A DNA stretch of 15,160 nt, taken from Sphingobacterium sp. UBA4616 (lineage in GTDB: Bacteria > Bacteroidota > Bacteroidia > Sphingobacteriales > Sphingobacteriaceae). Below the pieces are notes generated by a model. It was given only the letters and a program-made list of their open reading frames with translations, was not told where the DNA came from and did no database searches. The position numbers and the translations under genes were made by a program. Where the stretch lies: the NCBI GenBank assembly GCA_002386525.1, contig DGIS01000022.1, positions 448,465 through 463,624 of the forward strand, in the 5' to 3' direction. This document shows positions 1 to 8,178 of this stretch, piece by piece; within the stretch, counting starts at the first letter, position 1, and each line of letters starts with the position of its first letter.

Positions 1-96
1 CTTTTAGGTTATAGTTACACGGTGAATGTATTGTTTTTTGGTTGTGATTTCGCTTATACAACAGTATCAGGAGATGTAGGTTTTGATAATCGCTAG
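1..96 (+). CDS. Possible C-terminal end of an upstream gene (partial)
   Basis: Frame 1 is open from the first base of the window to a TAG at 94-96 and would encode 31 residues ending in SGDVGFDNR. The peptide is rich in aromatic and hydroxyl residues and matches no family I recognise. An open run of this length occurs by chance fairly often, so this is only a candidate for the end of a plus-strand gene that begins outside the window. The 59 bases from here to the priA start show no clear terminator. Confidence 0.35.
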   Translation, partial: LLGYSYTVNVLFFGCDFAYTTVSGDVGFDNR

Positions 97-155
97 AGTC
101 GTTTGATCTCTTTTCGTGAAGGTTTTTTTGTACTTTTATACCATAATTTGAATTT

Positions 156-2639
156 ATGTCCAATCCACAATCTACGATTTTTAGTGAAAGAGATACGCTG
201 TTTGTTGATGTGGTCTTACCACTAGCGTTAGCAAGAACATATACCTATCGTATTCCGGCCGACTGGAACGATCGTGTGCAGCTAGGAGTACGGGTCATTG
301 TGCAATTTGGAAGGAATAAGATCTACTCAGCGCTAGTTAAGTCAATTAGCCGGGAAGCACCAAAGCACTATGAAGCGAAATATATTTTGGACATTATCGA
401 TGAAAATCCGATCGTCAATTTGGCGCAGTTTAAACTTTGGGATTGGCTTGCCGATTATTATATGTGTAGCTTGGGTGAGGTGATGCAGGCGGCGCTCCCC
501 GCAGCATTGAAGCTGGCCAGTGAGACCAAAGTGGTTCCTTCGATTGCTGATGAGTTTGATCGTTCTACACTCTCAGATAAAGAGTATCTTATCATTGAAG
601 CACTGGAGGTGGCCGGCGAACTTAAGGTGAATGATATTGTGAAGTTGCTGGGGCAAAAAACTGTTTTCCCTATTTTAAAGCAATTATTTGACAAGGGAAT
701 AGTATTGATTTCTGAAGAGATTACCGAGCGCTATAAACCTAAGACCAAAGCATTTTTACGTTTTGCTCCTGATTTTAAAAATGAAGATGCTAAAAGAGAG
801 CTGTTGGATAGTTTAAACCGAGCGCCAAAACAGCAAGATGCCGTATTGGCGTTTATGCAACTTGTTAAAAAAACGGAGGAGATTACACGGCCGATGTTAA
901 CCGAGGCCTCGGGCTGCGGTAACGGCGCTATTACGGCTTTGATTGACAAAGGCGTTTTTGAAATCAAAGAGAAGGTTGTCTCTCGGTTTCAGGGAGAAGA
1001 TATCGAATTGGATGCTAATTTCCAATTTAATGAAAATCAGCAACGCGCCTATGATGAAATCAAGAAGTCATTTGAGGATAAGGAAGTTACTTTATTGCAT
1101 GGTGTCACCGCTTCAGGGAAAACACAGCTTTATATCCGGCTGATAGAACAGGCGATAGCTGCCGGAAAATCAGCCTTGTATCTATTGCCCGAAATTGCGC
1201 TTACAGCGCAGATTACCGCTCGCTTAAAGTTGCATTTTGGAGATAAACTTGGCGTTTATCACTCCAAATTTAATGATAATGAACGTGCCGAGGTATGGCA
1301 TAAAGTAATGAAAAATGAGTTCAAGGTGGTGATTGGCGCGCGTTCATCCGTCTTTTTGCCCTTTCAGGACCTGGGCATTATCATTGTTGATGAGGAACAC
1401 GAAAATTCCTATAAGCAATTCGATCCGGCTCCCCGCTACCATGCTCGGGATACCGCCATTTATCTCGGCTTTCTCCATCAGACTAAGGTACTTTTAGGAT
1501 CAGCCACACCTTCTTTGGAAAGTTATTATAATGCCAAAGCCAAGAAGTACGGTTTTGTACAACTGCTAGAACGATACGGGAATGCGCAGTTGCCAAGTAT
1601 TGAGCTGGTGAATATTGCCGAAGAAGGAAGAAAGGAAAATATGTTTTCCTATTTTTCAGGTACTTTGCTAAAGGCCATTGAAGAAGCTGTAAAAAATAAG
1701 GAGCAGGTTATTTTATTTCAAAATAGACGTGGACATACGACCATGATCCAATGTAATACCTGTGGATTTGTCGCAAAATGTGTCAACTGCGATGTGAGCT
1801 TAACCTATCATAAGAGCTCCAATATGATGCACTGTCATTATTGCGGTCATGTGGAACCTCCGTTGCGGGTTTGTCCAGCCTGCGGGATGCCGCATATCGA
1901 AAGTAAAGGATTCGGTACAGAACGGGTAGAGGAGGAGCTGGAGCTTCTGATGCCGGAAATTCGCATCGGCCGGTTGGATCTGGATTCTACAAAAGGCAAA
2001 TATGGATTTGATAAAATAATCACAGCATTTGATGAGCATGAATTCGACGTGCTTATTGGAACGCAAATGGTGGCTAAAGGGCTCGATTTTGGAAGGGTAA
2101 GTCTGATTGGTGTTATTAACGCGGATACCATTATCAACTTTCCTGATTTTCGTTCCTATGAACGTGCTTTTTCACTGTTTTCACAAGTTGCAGGCCGGGC
2201 TGGTCGTCGTGAAGCTGGCGGAAGGGTGATTATCCAAAGTTATACGACCAAGCACAGAGTGCTTGAACAGGTAGTCAACAACGATTATGAGGATATGTTT
2301 ATGACTGAAATTACAGAACGAAAAAATTACCTTTATCCACCTTTTTACCGCCTCATCCGAATTGATATTAAGCATGCTGATTTTCAGAAATGCTATGATT
2401 CGGCCAATCGTTTTGCCGTAGCATTGCGCCAACAGCTGGGGGCAAGGGTGTTGGGGCCAGAGCCGCCTTTGGTTTCCCGCGTGCGCAATAATTTTATTCA
2501 GACTATCACCTTGAAGATAGAACGTACAAATATTAGTATTGCAAAGGTTAAGGAACTGATCCGTTCGGTTCTTCTGGATTTTGAAATAGATAAAAGCAAT
2601 ACAGGCGTGCGCGTTCAGGTCGATGTGGATCCCTATTAA
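156..2639 (+). CDS. priA: Primosomal protein N' (PriA), replication restart 3'-5' DNA helicase
   Basis: PriA recognises stalled or collapsed replication forks and D-loops, unwinds the lagging-strand arm and starts reloading of the replicative helicase. At 827 aa it is somewhat longer than the E. coli protein (about 730 aa). Roughly residues 12-110 look like the 3'-DNA-binding domain. The helicase core carries Walker A GVTASGKT (316-323), the DEEH box (412-415), motif V GTQMVAKGLDF (635-645) and motif VI QVAGRAGR (677-684). Between the helicase lobes lie the eight zinc-binding cysteines typical of PriA: C533, C536, C542, C545, C560, C563, C573 and C576, all intact. The chosen ATG gives a family-like N-terminus; TAATTTG lies just upstream but there is no Shine-Dalgarno. 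pcm follows on the same strand after 110 bases. Identification is secure. Confidence 0.97.
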   Translation: MSNPQSTIFSERDTLFVDVVLPLALARTYTYRIPADWNDRVQLGVRVIVQFGRNKIYSALVKSISREAPKHYEAKYILDIIDENPIVNLAQFKLWDWLADYYMCSLGEVMQAALPAALKLASETKVVPSIADEFDRSTLSDKEYLIIEALEVAGELKVNDIVKLLGQKTVFPILKQLFDKGIVLISEEITERYKPKTKAFLRFAPDFKNEDAKRELLDSLNRAPKQQDAVLAFMQLVKKTEEITRPMLTEASGCGNGAITALIDKGVFEIKEKVVSRFQGEDIELDANFQFNENQQRAYDEIKKSFEDKEVTLLHGVTASGKTQLYIRLIEQAIAAGKSALYLLPEIALTAQITARLKLHFGDKLGVYHSKFNDNERAEVWHKVMKNEFKVVIGARSSVFLPFQDLGIIIVDEEHENSYKQFDPAPRYHARDTAIYLGFLHQTKVLLGSATPSLESYYNAKAKKYGFVQLLERYGNAQLPSIELVNIAEEGRKENMFSYFSGTLLKAIEEAVKNKEQVILFQNRRGHTTMIQCNTCGFVAKCVNCDVSLTYHKSSNMMHCHYCGHVEPPLRVCPACGMPHIESKGFGTERVEEELELLMPEIRIGRLDLDSTKGKYGFDKIITAFDEHEFDVLIGTQMVAKGLDFGRVSLIGVINADTIINFPDFRSYERAFSLFSQVAGRAGRREAGGRVIIQSYTTKHRVLEQVVNNDYEDMFMTEITERKNYLYPPFYRLIRIDIKHADFQKCYDSANRFAVALRQQLGARVLGPEPPLVSRVRNNFIQTITLKIERTNISIAKVKELIRSVLLDFEIDKSNTGVRVQVDVDPY

Positions 2640-2734
2640 TCATGAGGAAATACCCACATATTCTCTTTAAAATGTGTACTGTATTGGTATTGAGTCAATT
2701 GTGATTAGTTCTGCTGAATGTGCCTTTTAAAAGG

Positions 2735-2742
2735 TAAATTTG
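2735..2742 (+). promoter_or_regulatory. Candidate Bacteroidota -7 box ahead of pcm
   Basis: TAAATTTG matches the Bacteroidota primary sigma factor -7 consensus TAnnTTTG. No convincing TTG/TTTG -33 box is seen about 19-22 bases upstream, and the box is so close to the ATG that the transcript would have almost no leader. It could be chance in AT-rich DNA. Confidence 0.25.
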
Positions 2743-2749
2743 AATCATC

Positions 2750-3406
2750 ATGGCCTACAAGTTTATTGATAATTATCGGGAGAAAGGTGCCCGTAAGAAA
2801 TTGGTGGAACATCTAAAAAGCCGAGGTATTGCAGACCAAAAAGTTTTAGATGCCATTGGAAAAGTACCACGTCATTTTTTCTTTGATGAAACTTTCTGGA
2901 ATCAGGCTTATCGGGATATTGCATTTCCAATTGGTGATGGGCAGACAATTTCACAGCCTTATACGGTGGCTTATCAGTCCGAATTACTCCACGTAAAAAA
3001 AGGGGATAAAGTCTTGGAAATCGGGACCGGATCTGGATACCAAACCTGCATTCTAATGGAACTTGGTGCTGAAGTGTATACCATCGAGCGCCAAGAAAAT
3101 CTGTATCATCGCACCATTCAGGTACTGCCCTACATGGGCTATAAACCTAATTTCTTTTTGGGTGATGGCTCTAAGGGAATGGAAGAGCACGCTCCTTATG
3201 ACAAGATTATCGTGACTGCGGGCGCACCATTTGTGCCAGAGGTGATGTTAAAGCAATTGAAAATGGGCGGAATTTTTGTGATCCCTGTCGGAGATGAAAA
3301 GTCGCAAAAAATGGTCACCATTATCCGGGTAGGTGAAAATGATTTTGACCGTATCGAACTGGATACTTTTCGTTTTGTTCCTTTGGTGGGAGACCAAGCT
3401 TGGTAA
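2750..3406 (+). CDS. pcm: Protein-L-isoaspartate O-methyltransferase
   Basis: This enzyme uses S-adenosylmethionine to methylate L-isoaspartyl residues formed by protein ageing, which starts their repair to aspartate. The 218-aa length is normal for the bacterial family. Visible motifs are the substrate-side segment GDGQTISQPY (62-71), the SAM-binding motif I VLEIGTGSGYQT (88-99), and the later LGDGSKG and DKIIVTAGAP segments that follow the family order. The N-terminus is a short helix-rich stretch as usual, with no signal peptide, so the protein should be cytosolic. It sits 110 bases after priA and 125 bases before the MutS-like gene, all on the plus strand. A -7-like TAAATTTG (2735-2742) ends 7 bases before the ATG, which would imply an almost leaderless message if it is used. 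Confidence 0.95.
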   Translation: MAYKFIDNYREKGARKKLVEHLKSRGIADQKVLDAIGKVPRHFFFDETFWNQAYRDIAFPIGDGQTISQPYTVAYQSELLHVKKGDKVLEIGTGSGYQTCILMELGAEVYTIERQENLYHRTIQVLPYMGYKPNFFLGDGSKGMEEHAPYDKIIVTAGAPFVPEVMLKQLKMGGIFVIPVGDEKSQKMVTIIRVGENDFDRIELDTFRFVPLVGDQAW

Positions 3407-3531
3407 AGCCATTTAAGCGGCTTCGATGTGCATCTCCAAAGTCTCAAGCGCCTATGGCCCCTCCTTTTATAAAAAAACTGATATGATCCTCGATTAAATT
3501 AAAATGAAGTGAAAGACTAAATATTCACGTT

Positions 3532-5355
3532 ATGACTCCAACATCAATATTATATGATCAGAAGCATCAAGAAATAGCTTCAACCGTGCTCAAGTTAAAT
3601 AAGCAAGTCAACACATTGAGTTTGTCGCGTCTATTTGTAATCCTGGGAGGGGGAGCGTTATTATTTTATACCTTTCAGCTCGAAAGTCTGCCTTTGGTCT
3701 TTTTCTGTTTTTTTTCATTGTTATTTTTGTTCGCTTATCTCGTGCGGAAGCAGAGCAAGCTGGAGCTTCAGAAAAATTATTTTGAAGCTTATCTTAAGGT
3801 TTTGGCAAATGAGCAGGCGATGGCAGAAGGAAAATTAAATATGTATGATCATGGCCAGCATTTTGAGGATGGGGGTCATCCGTATAGCGCTGATATGGAT
3901 GTCTTTGGAACTTATTCTTTATTTGCCCAGATAAATCGTGCAACTACAAAGCAGGGAATCGATCTTTTGGCTTCATGGCTTGATAAACCGCTTCAAAAAT
4001 ATCAGATTCTGCATAATCAGGAAGCGACTCAGGAACTGGAAAACGAATCGGAGTGGATTTGGGATTTTCAGGCTAAACTGTTGGCGAACCTGAACCATAA
4101 GCTGGACATCAAGGCTTTCCTGACAAATTACTTTCAGGATCGTAATTTTCAATTCGGCAACGGTTTTATGCGTTTCTATATCAAAGCAGGTCCCATTCTC
4201 TTTTTACTTGCTTTAGCCGGAAGTTTTTTTGTTCCAAAGTTGGCTGGAATTGCAACATTATTGGGCTTGTTCCATATCCTTTGGGCATTAGCCAAAGCGG
4301 GAAGTGTGGGGCTGTTTTCCTCTCGAATAGACAAGATCGGTGCTGTCCTAGGCTCTTATGCCGAAGCGATTCAATCGATTGAAAGCAAGGAGTGGAAGTC
4401 CTCTTCCATGCTGGGGATCGCCGGGGAACTTAAACAGCATCAAGGTGCTGATTCCATTTCCCTTGCATTTAAAAAGCTTGCAGGTCTAATTAACAATCTG
4501 GATGCCCGCAATAATGTCTTTGTTGGTATTTTTTTAAATTTATTTCTGCTTTGGGATTTTAGGCAGGTATTGGCAATTGTTGACTGGAAGAATAAATATG
4601 AGCATGAAATTTTAACTTCATTCGATACTTTGGCAAAGGTAGAGGCGGTAACGAGTCTGGCTATTTGGAAGCGAAATCATCCGACCTATATTGATCCGAT
4701 AATTTTGGATAACCCATTGCAAGATAAGATTAATGCGCAAGGATTATATCATCCCTTGATCCCGATCGATCAGGCAGTTGCCAATGATTATAACAGTATG
4801 GATCATCGTATTGCTTTGGTAACAGGATCCAACATGGCTGGTAAAAGTACCTTTCTGCGTACTGTGGGCATAAATGCCATTTTGGCCTATGCTGGAGCGG
4901 CTGTTGCAGCAACATCTTTTCAGCTGCCGATTTACAAACTGATATCCTATATGCGGATCAAAGATAATCTGAATGAAAGTACGTCGACCTTTAAGGCGGA
5001 ACTGAATCGGATGAAATTCATATTAGATACAGTGTCTCTACACAGCGATAGCTTTTTTCTGATTGATGAGATGTTACGGGGTACAAATTCGGTGGATAAA
5101 TACCTCGGTTCGCGGGCGATCATAAAGAAATTGGTGCGGTTAAATGGTAAAGGTATGGTGGCAACACATGACTTACAGCTGTCTAGTTTACAGGAGGAAT
5201 TTCCTCGAGATATCAAAAATTATCATTTTGATATTCGTGTTGATGAAGGTCAGATGCTGTTTGATTATAAGCTGAAGATTGGCGAGTGCAAGATATTCAA
5301 TGCGTCGCTCTTATTGAAGGGTATCGGTGTGGATATCAATGAAAATATGGAATAG
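3532..5355 (+). CDS. Membrane-anchored MutS-family ATPase
   Basis: A 607-aa protein whose C-terminal third is a MutS-type ABC ATPase: Walker A GSNMAGKST (432-440), a Walker B ending FFLIDE (508-513, D512 and E513), and the His switch in MVATHD (H546). The stretch GTYSLFAQINRATTKQGIDLL (about 126-146) resembles the entry to the MutS core domain. It lacks the N-terminal mismatch-recognition domain (Phe-X-Glu) of MutS1. Instead there are two hydrophobic hairpins, about residues 33-50/53-71 and 218-234/236-254, which predict membrane anchoring. Such proteins are usually annotated as DNA mismatch repair MutS domain proteins in Bacteroidota, but a mismatch-repair role is unproven and unlikely without the recognition domain. 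It follows pcm by 125 bases and precedes the thioesterase by 68. Confidence 0.85.
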   Translation: MTPTSILYDQKHQEIASTVLKLNKQVNTLSLSRLFVILGGGALLFYTFQLESLPLVFFCFFSLLFLFAYLVRKQSKLELQKNYFEAYLKVLANEQAMAEGKLNMYDHGQHFEDGGHPYSADMDVFGTYSLFAQINRATTKQGIDLLASWLDKPLQKYQILHNQEATQELENESEWIWDFQAKLLANLNHKLDIKAFLTNYFQDRNFQFGNGFMRFYIKAGPILFLLALAGSFFVPKLAGIATLLGLFHILWALAKAGSVGLFSSRIDKIGAVLGSYAEAIQSIESKEWKSSSMLGIAGELKQHQGADSISLAFKKLAGLINNLDARNNVFVGIFLNLFLLWDFRQVLAIVDWKNKYEHEILTSFDTLAKVEAVTSLAIWKRNHPTYIDPIILDNPLQDKINAQGLYHPLIPIDQAVANDYNSMDHRIALVTGSNMAGKSTFLRTVGINAILAYAGAAVAATSFQLPIYKLISYMRIKDNLNESTSTFKAELNRMKFILDTVSLHSDSFFLIDEMLRGTNSVDKYLGSRAIIKKLVRLNGKGMVATHDLQLSSLQEEFPRDIKNYHFDIRVDEGQMLFDYKLKIGECKIFNASLLLKGIGVDINENME

Positions 5356-5383
5356 AAATGACTCAACTGAAATGAGATTAATT

Positions 5384-5391
5384 TACATTTG
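5384..5391 (+). promoter_or_regulatory. Candidate -7 box for the thioesterase gene
   Basis: TACATTTG matches TAnnTTTG and would place the transcription start near 5396-5399, leaving a leader of about 25 bases before the ATG at 5424. No clear -33 TTG is visible at the expected spacing. Confidence 0.4.
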
Positions 5392-5423
5392 TCCCCTCTT
5401 AAATCCACTAAATAAAACAATAA

Positions 5424-5825
5424 ATGACTTTACAAGAACGTATTGATTTGTCTGAAACACATGTTTGTACAACTGTTTTTCCGTTTTTGACAAATCATCA
5501 CGATACTTTATTCGGCGGCAAGGCCATGTCCATTATGGATGAAGTGTCGTTTATGGCTGCAACACGATTTTGTCGCAAAACGTTGGTCACTGTATCAACA
5601 GATCGTATAGACTTTAATAAAGCTATTCCCTCTGGAAGTATTATAGAAGCTATCGCAAGAGTTCAGCATGTAGGCCGCACCAGCTTAAAGGTGAAGGTCG
5701 AGATATTTTTGGAACATATGTACAAGGAGGGCAGAGAGCTGGCAATAGAAGGTGTTTTTACATTTGTTGCTCTGGATGAAAGCAAGCAGCCGATCCCTGT
5801 GCTTGAAGGTTTGGATATTGAATAG
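5424..5825 (+). CDS. Hotdog-fold acyl-CoA thioesterase
   Basis: A 133-aa single hotdog-domain protein that should hydrolyse acyl-CoA to free fatty acid and CoA. The active-site helix region reads NHHDTLFGGKAMSIMDE (24-40), with N24, the FGG turn (30-32) and D39 in the places expected for the YciA/BACH acyl-CoA hydrolase family. The following strands (TVSTDRIDF, GSIIEAIARVQHVGRTSLKVKVEI) fit the beta-sheet of the fold. There is no signal peptide. The substrate chain length cannot be read from the sequence. It is the last gene before the terminator at 5881-5911. It could supply or trim acyl-CoA pools, but nothing ties it to the sphingolipid operon further on. Confidence 0.9.
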   Translation: MTLQERIDLSETHVCTTVFPFLTNHHDTLFGGKAMSIMDEVSFMAATRFCRKTLVTVSTDRIDFNKAIPSGSIIEAIARVQHVGRTSLKVKVEIFLEHMYKEGRELAIEGVFTFVALDESKQPIPVLEGLDIE

Positions 5826-5880
5826 AATTCGATGTCTCTTTTTAGGGTACGAGACGAAATTCTGAACATTTATAACATGG

Positions 5881-5911
5881 AAAAAGGACCGTAATCAAGG
5901 TCCTTTTTTTT
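5881..5911. terminator. Strong, probably bidirectional intrinsic terminator
   Basis: A perfect 10-bp stem, AAAAAGGACC (5881-5890) with GGTCCTTTTT (5899-5908), encloses the 8-base loop GTAATCAA and runs into further T residues up to 5911. Because the left arm begins with A residues it can end transcripts from either side: the plus-strand thioesterase and the minus-strand DUF779 gene that converge here. Confidence 0.9.
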
Positions 5912-5913
5912 GT

Positions 5914-5949
5914 GGAGAGATCGATCTAAGAATTTCGATCGTCGTCTCC
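5914..5949. repeat. Imperfect inverted repeat next to the terminator
   Basis: GGAGA-GATCGA (5914-5924) pairs with TCGATC (5935-5940) and, after a 4-base bulge, TCTCC (5945-5949); the loop is 10 bases. It lies between the T-tract terminator and the DUF779 stop codon and may help end minus-strand transcripts, but it has no T-tract of its own. Confidence 0.45.
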
Positions 5950-5985
5950 GATAGGGTTGTGATTCTATGGATTTACGTGTTTTTT

Positions 5986-6363
5986 CTATTCGTTTCTCTT
6001 GACGGGGCTTAAATTATTGAGCTCTTCTGATGTAAACAGTCTGTAGTGAACTTTGAAGGTTTTACCCAATGGCGTTTCCAGCGAGAAGCCCCCCGGGCCA
6101 AATCCATCCAGTACATCTAATGTAAAATGTGCATGTTTCCAGTATTCAAAGAGATCGCGATCAACCCAGAATTCATAGCCTTCCGCTAGTCCAATCATGG
6201 CGTCATTTGTACGGGGGAAGTAGCCTCCTTCTTCAAAGCACTGCGGTTGAGTCCCCTCACAGCAGCCTCCTGCTTGGTAGAACATTAATTTACCATGTTT
6301 TGCTTCAAGTTCATGAATAAGATCTTTTGCTTTATCCGTAACGTCTAGTCTATTTATCATCAT
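5986..6363 (-). CDS. DUF779 protein, partner gene of aldehyde dehydrogenase
   Basis: A 125-aa cytosolic protein of the DUF779 family (function unknown), recognised from the segment GGCCEGTQPQCF (32-43) with cysteines C34, C35 and C42, the later FWVDRDLFEYWKHAHFTLDV stretch (H77, H79) and GFGPGGFSLETPLG. Families of this type are found next to, and sometimes annotated with, acetaldehyde/aldehyde dehydrogenases. Here the gene follows the aldehyde dehydrogenase on the minus strand after 138 bases. The clustered cysteines and histidines would suit metal binding or redox sensing; that is inference. Two adjacent ATGs (codons 1 and 2) could both start it. A possible own promoter (minus-strand TAAATTTG at 6400-6407) lies about 37 bases upstream. 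Confidence 0.88.
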   Translation of the reverse strand: MMINRLDVTDKAKDLIHELEAKHGKLMFYQAGGCCEGTQPQCFEEGGYFPRTNDAMIGLAEGYEFWVDRDLFEYWKHAHFTLDVLDGFGPGGFSLETPLGKTFKVHYRLFTSEELNNLSPVKRNE

Positions 6364-6399
6364 AAAATTGGATCATGTTTTTTTAAAATTAGCCCCCAT

Positions 6400-6407
6400 C
6401 AAATTTA
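6400..6407 (-). promoter_or_regulatory. Candidate -7 box for the DUF779 gene
   Basis: On the minus strand this reads TAAATTTG (consensus TAnnTTTG), giving a start near 6395 and a leader of about 30 bases. The -33 box is not evident, so the gene may instead be read only from the aldehyde dehydrogenase promoter. Confidence 0.3.
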
Positions 6408-6435
6408 GTGCGAAAGATCGATTGCGTGTTTAAAG

Positions 6436-6476
6436 CGTACCAGGCAGCATGGCGTTTAACGATACCACCTGGTACG
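6436..6476. repeat. Intercistronic hairpin between aldehyde dehydrogenase and DUF779 genes
   Basis: Perfect 9-bp arms CGTACCAGG (6436-6444) and CCTGGTACG (6468-6476) enclose 23 bases, inside which CGTTTAACG forms a small palindrome. There is no T-tract on the minus strand, so this is not a standard terminator. It sits where an mRNA processing, stability or partial read-through element would lie. Confidence 0.6.
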
Positions 6477-6501
6477 GCGTTAGCTTACTCTTAAACTTCT
6501 G

Positions 6502-8004
6502 TTAGAAGAAACCAAGTTTTTCTTTGCTGTAGGAAATCAGCATGTTTTTAGCCTGTCTATAGTGTGCGAGCATCATTTTATGATTTTCCCGTCCGATACC
6601 AGACTGTTTGTATCCACCGAATGGAGCTCCAGCAGGGTAGGAATGATACTGATTTACCCAAACACGGCCCGCCTGAATAGCACGTGGAACCTGATAAAGC
6701 TGATGCGCATCTCGGGTCCATACACCAGCTCCTAGTCCATACATCGTATCGTTGGCGATGGCAATTGCTTCCTCCTCATCTTTGAAAGTAGTGACCGCCA
6801 GTACTGGTCCAAAGATTTCTTCCTGGAAAATCCGCATTTTATTATTGCCTTTGAATAGGGTAGGCTTAATGTAGTAGCCGTGTTCAAAGCCCTCGCCAAC
6901 ATTGTTTTCATCGCCACCGGTCAAGACTTCTGCTCCTTCTTCTTTGCCTAGTTTGATATAGGACATGATCTTGTCTTTTTGGATTTTTGATGCCTGAGCG
7001 CCCATCATGGTTGATGGATCTAATGGGTCTCCGACTTTGATCTTATTGACCCGATCAACGACTTTCGCTATAAATCTATCGTAGATATCTTCCTGTACCA
7101 ATAAACGTGAAGGACACGTACAAATCTCTCCTTGGTTGAGTGCAAATAGCACCGCGCCTTCTATCGCTTTGTCCAAAAATGCATCATCGGCATCCATCAC
7201 CGAACTGAAGAAAATATTGGGCGATTTTCCGCCGAGTTCGAGTGTTACTGGAATGATATTTTCAGTGGCATACTGCATCACCAAACGGCCTGTTGCTGTG
7301 GATCCCGTGAATGCTGCTTTGGAAACTTTTGGATTGGTGACTAAGGAGCGACCAAGTTCGGCACCGAAACCATTGACGATATTAACCACTCCGGCGGGAA
7401 TCAAATCACCAATTATTTCCATCAGGATAAGAATAGATGCCGGTGTACTTTCAGCGGGTTTTAGTACAACGGTATTCCCTGCTGCAAGCGCTGGAGCTAG
7501 TTTCCATACCGCCATTAGAATCGGAAAATTCCATGGAATAATCTGTGCAACTACCCCGATTGGTTCGTGTACAATCAAGGATACGGTGTTACTGTCAAGT
7601 TCACTTAGGGAACCTTCCTCAGCACGGATTACACCCGCAAAATATCGAAAATGATCAATTGCTAATGGGATGTCAGCATTTAGCGTTTCGCGTACCGCCT
7701 TACCGTTGTCTATGGTTTCAACGGCGGCGATATATTCTAGATTCGCTTCAATGCGGTCGGCGATTTTATTTAGGATGATGCTCCGTTCAGTAGCTGAAGT
7801 CTTTCCCCAAGTTTCAAAGGCTTTAGCAGCAGTATCAACAGCTAGATCCAGATCTTCTTTTGTGGAATGGGCAACTTGTGTAAATACCTTTCCGTCTACT
7901 GGTGAGATGTTATCAAAATATTTTCCTTGTACTGGTGCGACGAATTTACCACCAATGTAGTTGTCATATCGTTCTTTGAACGATGGCCTTTTAATTGCGC
8001 TCAT
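6502..8004 (-). CDS. NAD-dependent aldehyde dehydrogenase
   Basis: A 500-aa member of the ALDH superfamily, oxidising an aldehyde to the acid with NAD+. Landmarks in order: PWNF (157-160, with the oxyanion-hole N159), KPAE (182-185, where the Glu favours NAD over NADP), the nucleotide-fold turn FTGST (232-236), the general base E256 in ELGGKSPN, and the catalytic cysteine C295 in [16 protein letters not shown] and the C-terminal [14 protein letters not shown] also match. The GEICTCPSR form, the adjoining DUF779 gene and the divergent AraC regulator are like acetaldehyde dehydrogenase loci (AldA/ExaC type), so short-chain aldehydes are the probable substrate, by inference. No signal peptide. 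The ATG at 8004 gives the expected N-terminus. Confidence 0.95.
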   Translation of the reverse strand: MSAIKRPSFKERYDNYIGGKFVAPVQGKYFDNISPVDGKVFTQVAHSTKEDLDLAVDTAAKAFETWGKTSATERSIILNKIADRIEANLEYIAAVETIDNGKAVRETLNADIPLAIDHFRYFAGVIRAEEGSLSELDSNTVSLIVHEPIGVVAQIIPWNFPILMAVWKLAPALAAGNTVVLKPAESTPASILILMEIIGDLIPAGVVNIVNGFGAELGRSLVTNPKVSKAAFTGSTATGRLVMQYATENIIPVTLELGGKSPNIFFSSVMDADDAFLDKAIEGAVLFALNQGEICTCPSRLLVQEDIYDRFIAKVVDRVNKIKVGDPLDPSTMMGAQASKIQKDKIMSYIKLGKEEGAEVLTGGDENNVGEGFEHGYYIKPTLFKGNNKMRIFQEEIFGPVLAVTTFKDEEEAIAIANDTMYGLGAGVWTRDAHQLYQVPRAIQAGRVWVNQYHSYPAGAPFGGYKQSGIGRENHKMMLAHYRQAKNMLISYSKEKLGFF

Positions 8005-8040
8005 ATGGTTTATTTTTAATTATTTTTATTCCCTTCTTAT

Positions 8041-8048
8041 CAAAGTTA
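8041..8048 (-). promoter_or_regulatory. Candidate -7 box for the aldehyde dehydrogenase
   Basis: The minus strand reads TAACTTTG, a match to TAnnTTTG, placing transcription start about 30 bases before the ATG. A TTG lies upstream, but only 13 bases away, closer than usual for a -33 box. Confidence 0.4.
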
Positions 8049-8105
8049 GCCAGCAATTATTCAATTCCGTAGCAGTATCGATCCAAAACATAGCACGATT
8101 GTTTC

Positions 8106-8132
8106 AAATGGATGAAAACCGACGTTCCATTT
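8106..8132. promoter_or_regulatory. Candidate operator: 7-bp inverted repeat in the divergent promoter region
   Basis: AAATGGA (8106-8112) and TCCATTT (8126-8132) are perfect complements separated by 13 bases, lying just upstream of the regulator's candidate -7 box. The spacer contains GAAAACCGACGT (8114-8125), which recurs exactly at 8245-8256 inside the regulator gene. The position between divergent promoters suits a binding site for the AraC-type protein; binding is inferred. Confidence 0.4.
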
Positions 8133-8139
8133 ATTTTGT

Positions 8140-8147
8140 TATATTTG
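8140..8147 (+). promoter_or_regulatory. Candidate -7 box for the AraC-type regulator
   Basis: TATATTTG matches TAnnTTTG and predicts a start near 8153, about 26 bases before the ATG at 8179. No clear -33 box is seen, as might be expected for an activated or autoregulated promoter. Confidence 0.4.
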
Positions 8148-8178
8148 ATCTAAAGCCATTTTATTTAATTGGTACATC

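Noticed and set aside
3393..3404. Palindrome ACCAAGCTTGGT near the end of pcm as a regulatory site
   Set aside because: It is within the coding sequence, short, and has no supporting context; likely chance.
3406..3423. AAGCC/GGCTT stem after pcm as a terminator
   Set aside because: The stem is only 5 bp, overlaps the stop codon region and has no T-tract.
7136..7654. 172-codon plus-strand frame inside the aldehyde dehydrogenase gene
   Set aside because: It lies wholly antisense to a well-conserved coding region with all catalytic motifs, so it is a shadow frame.
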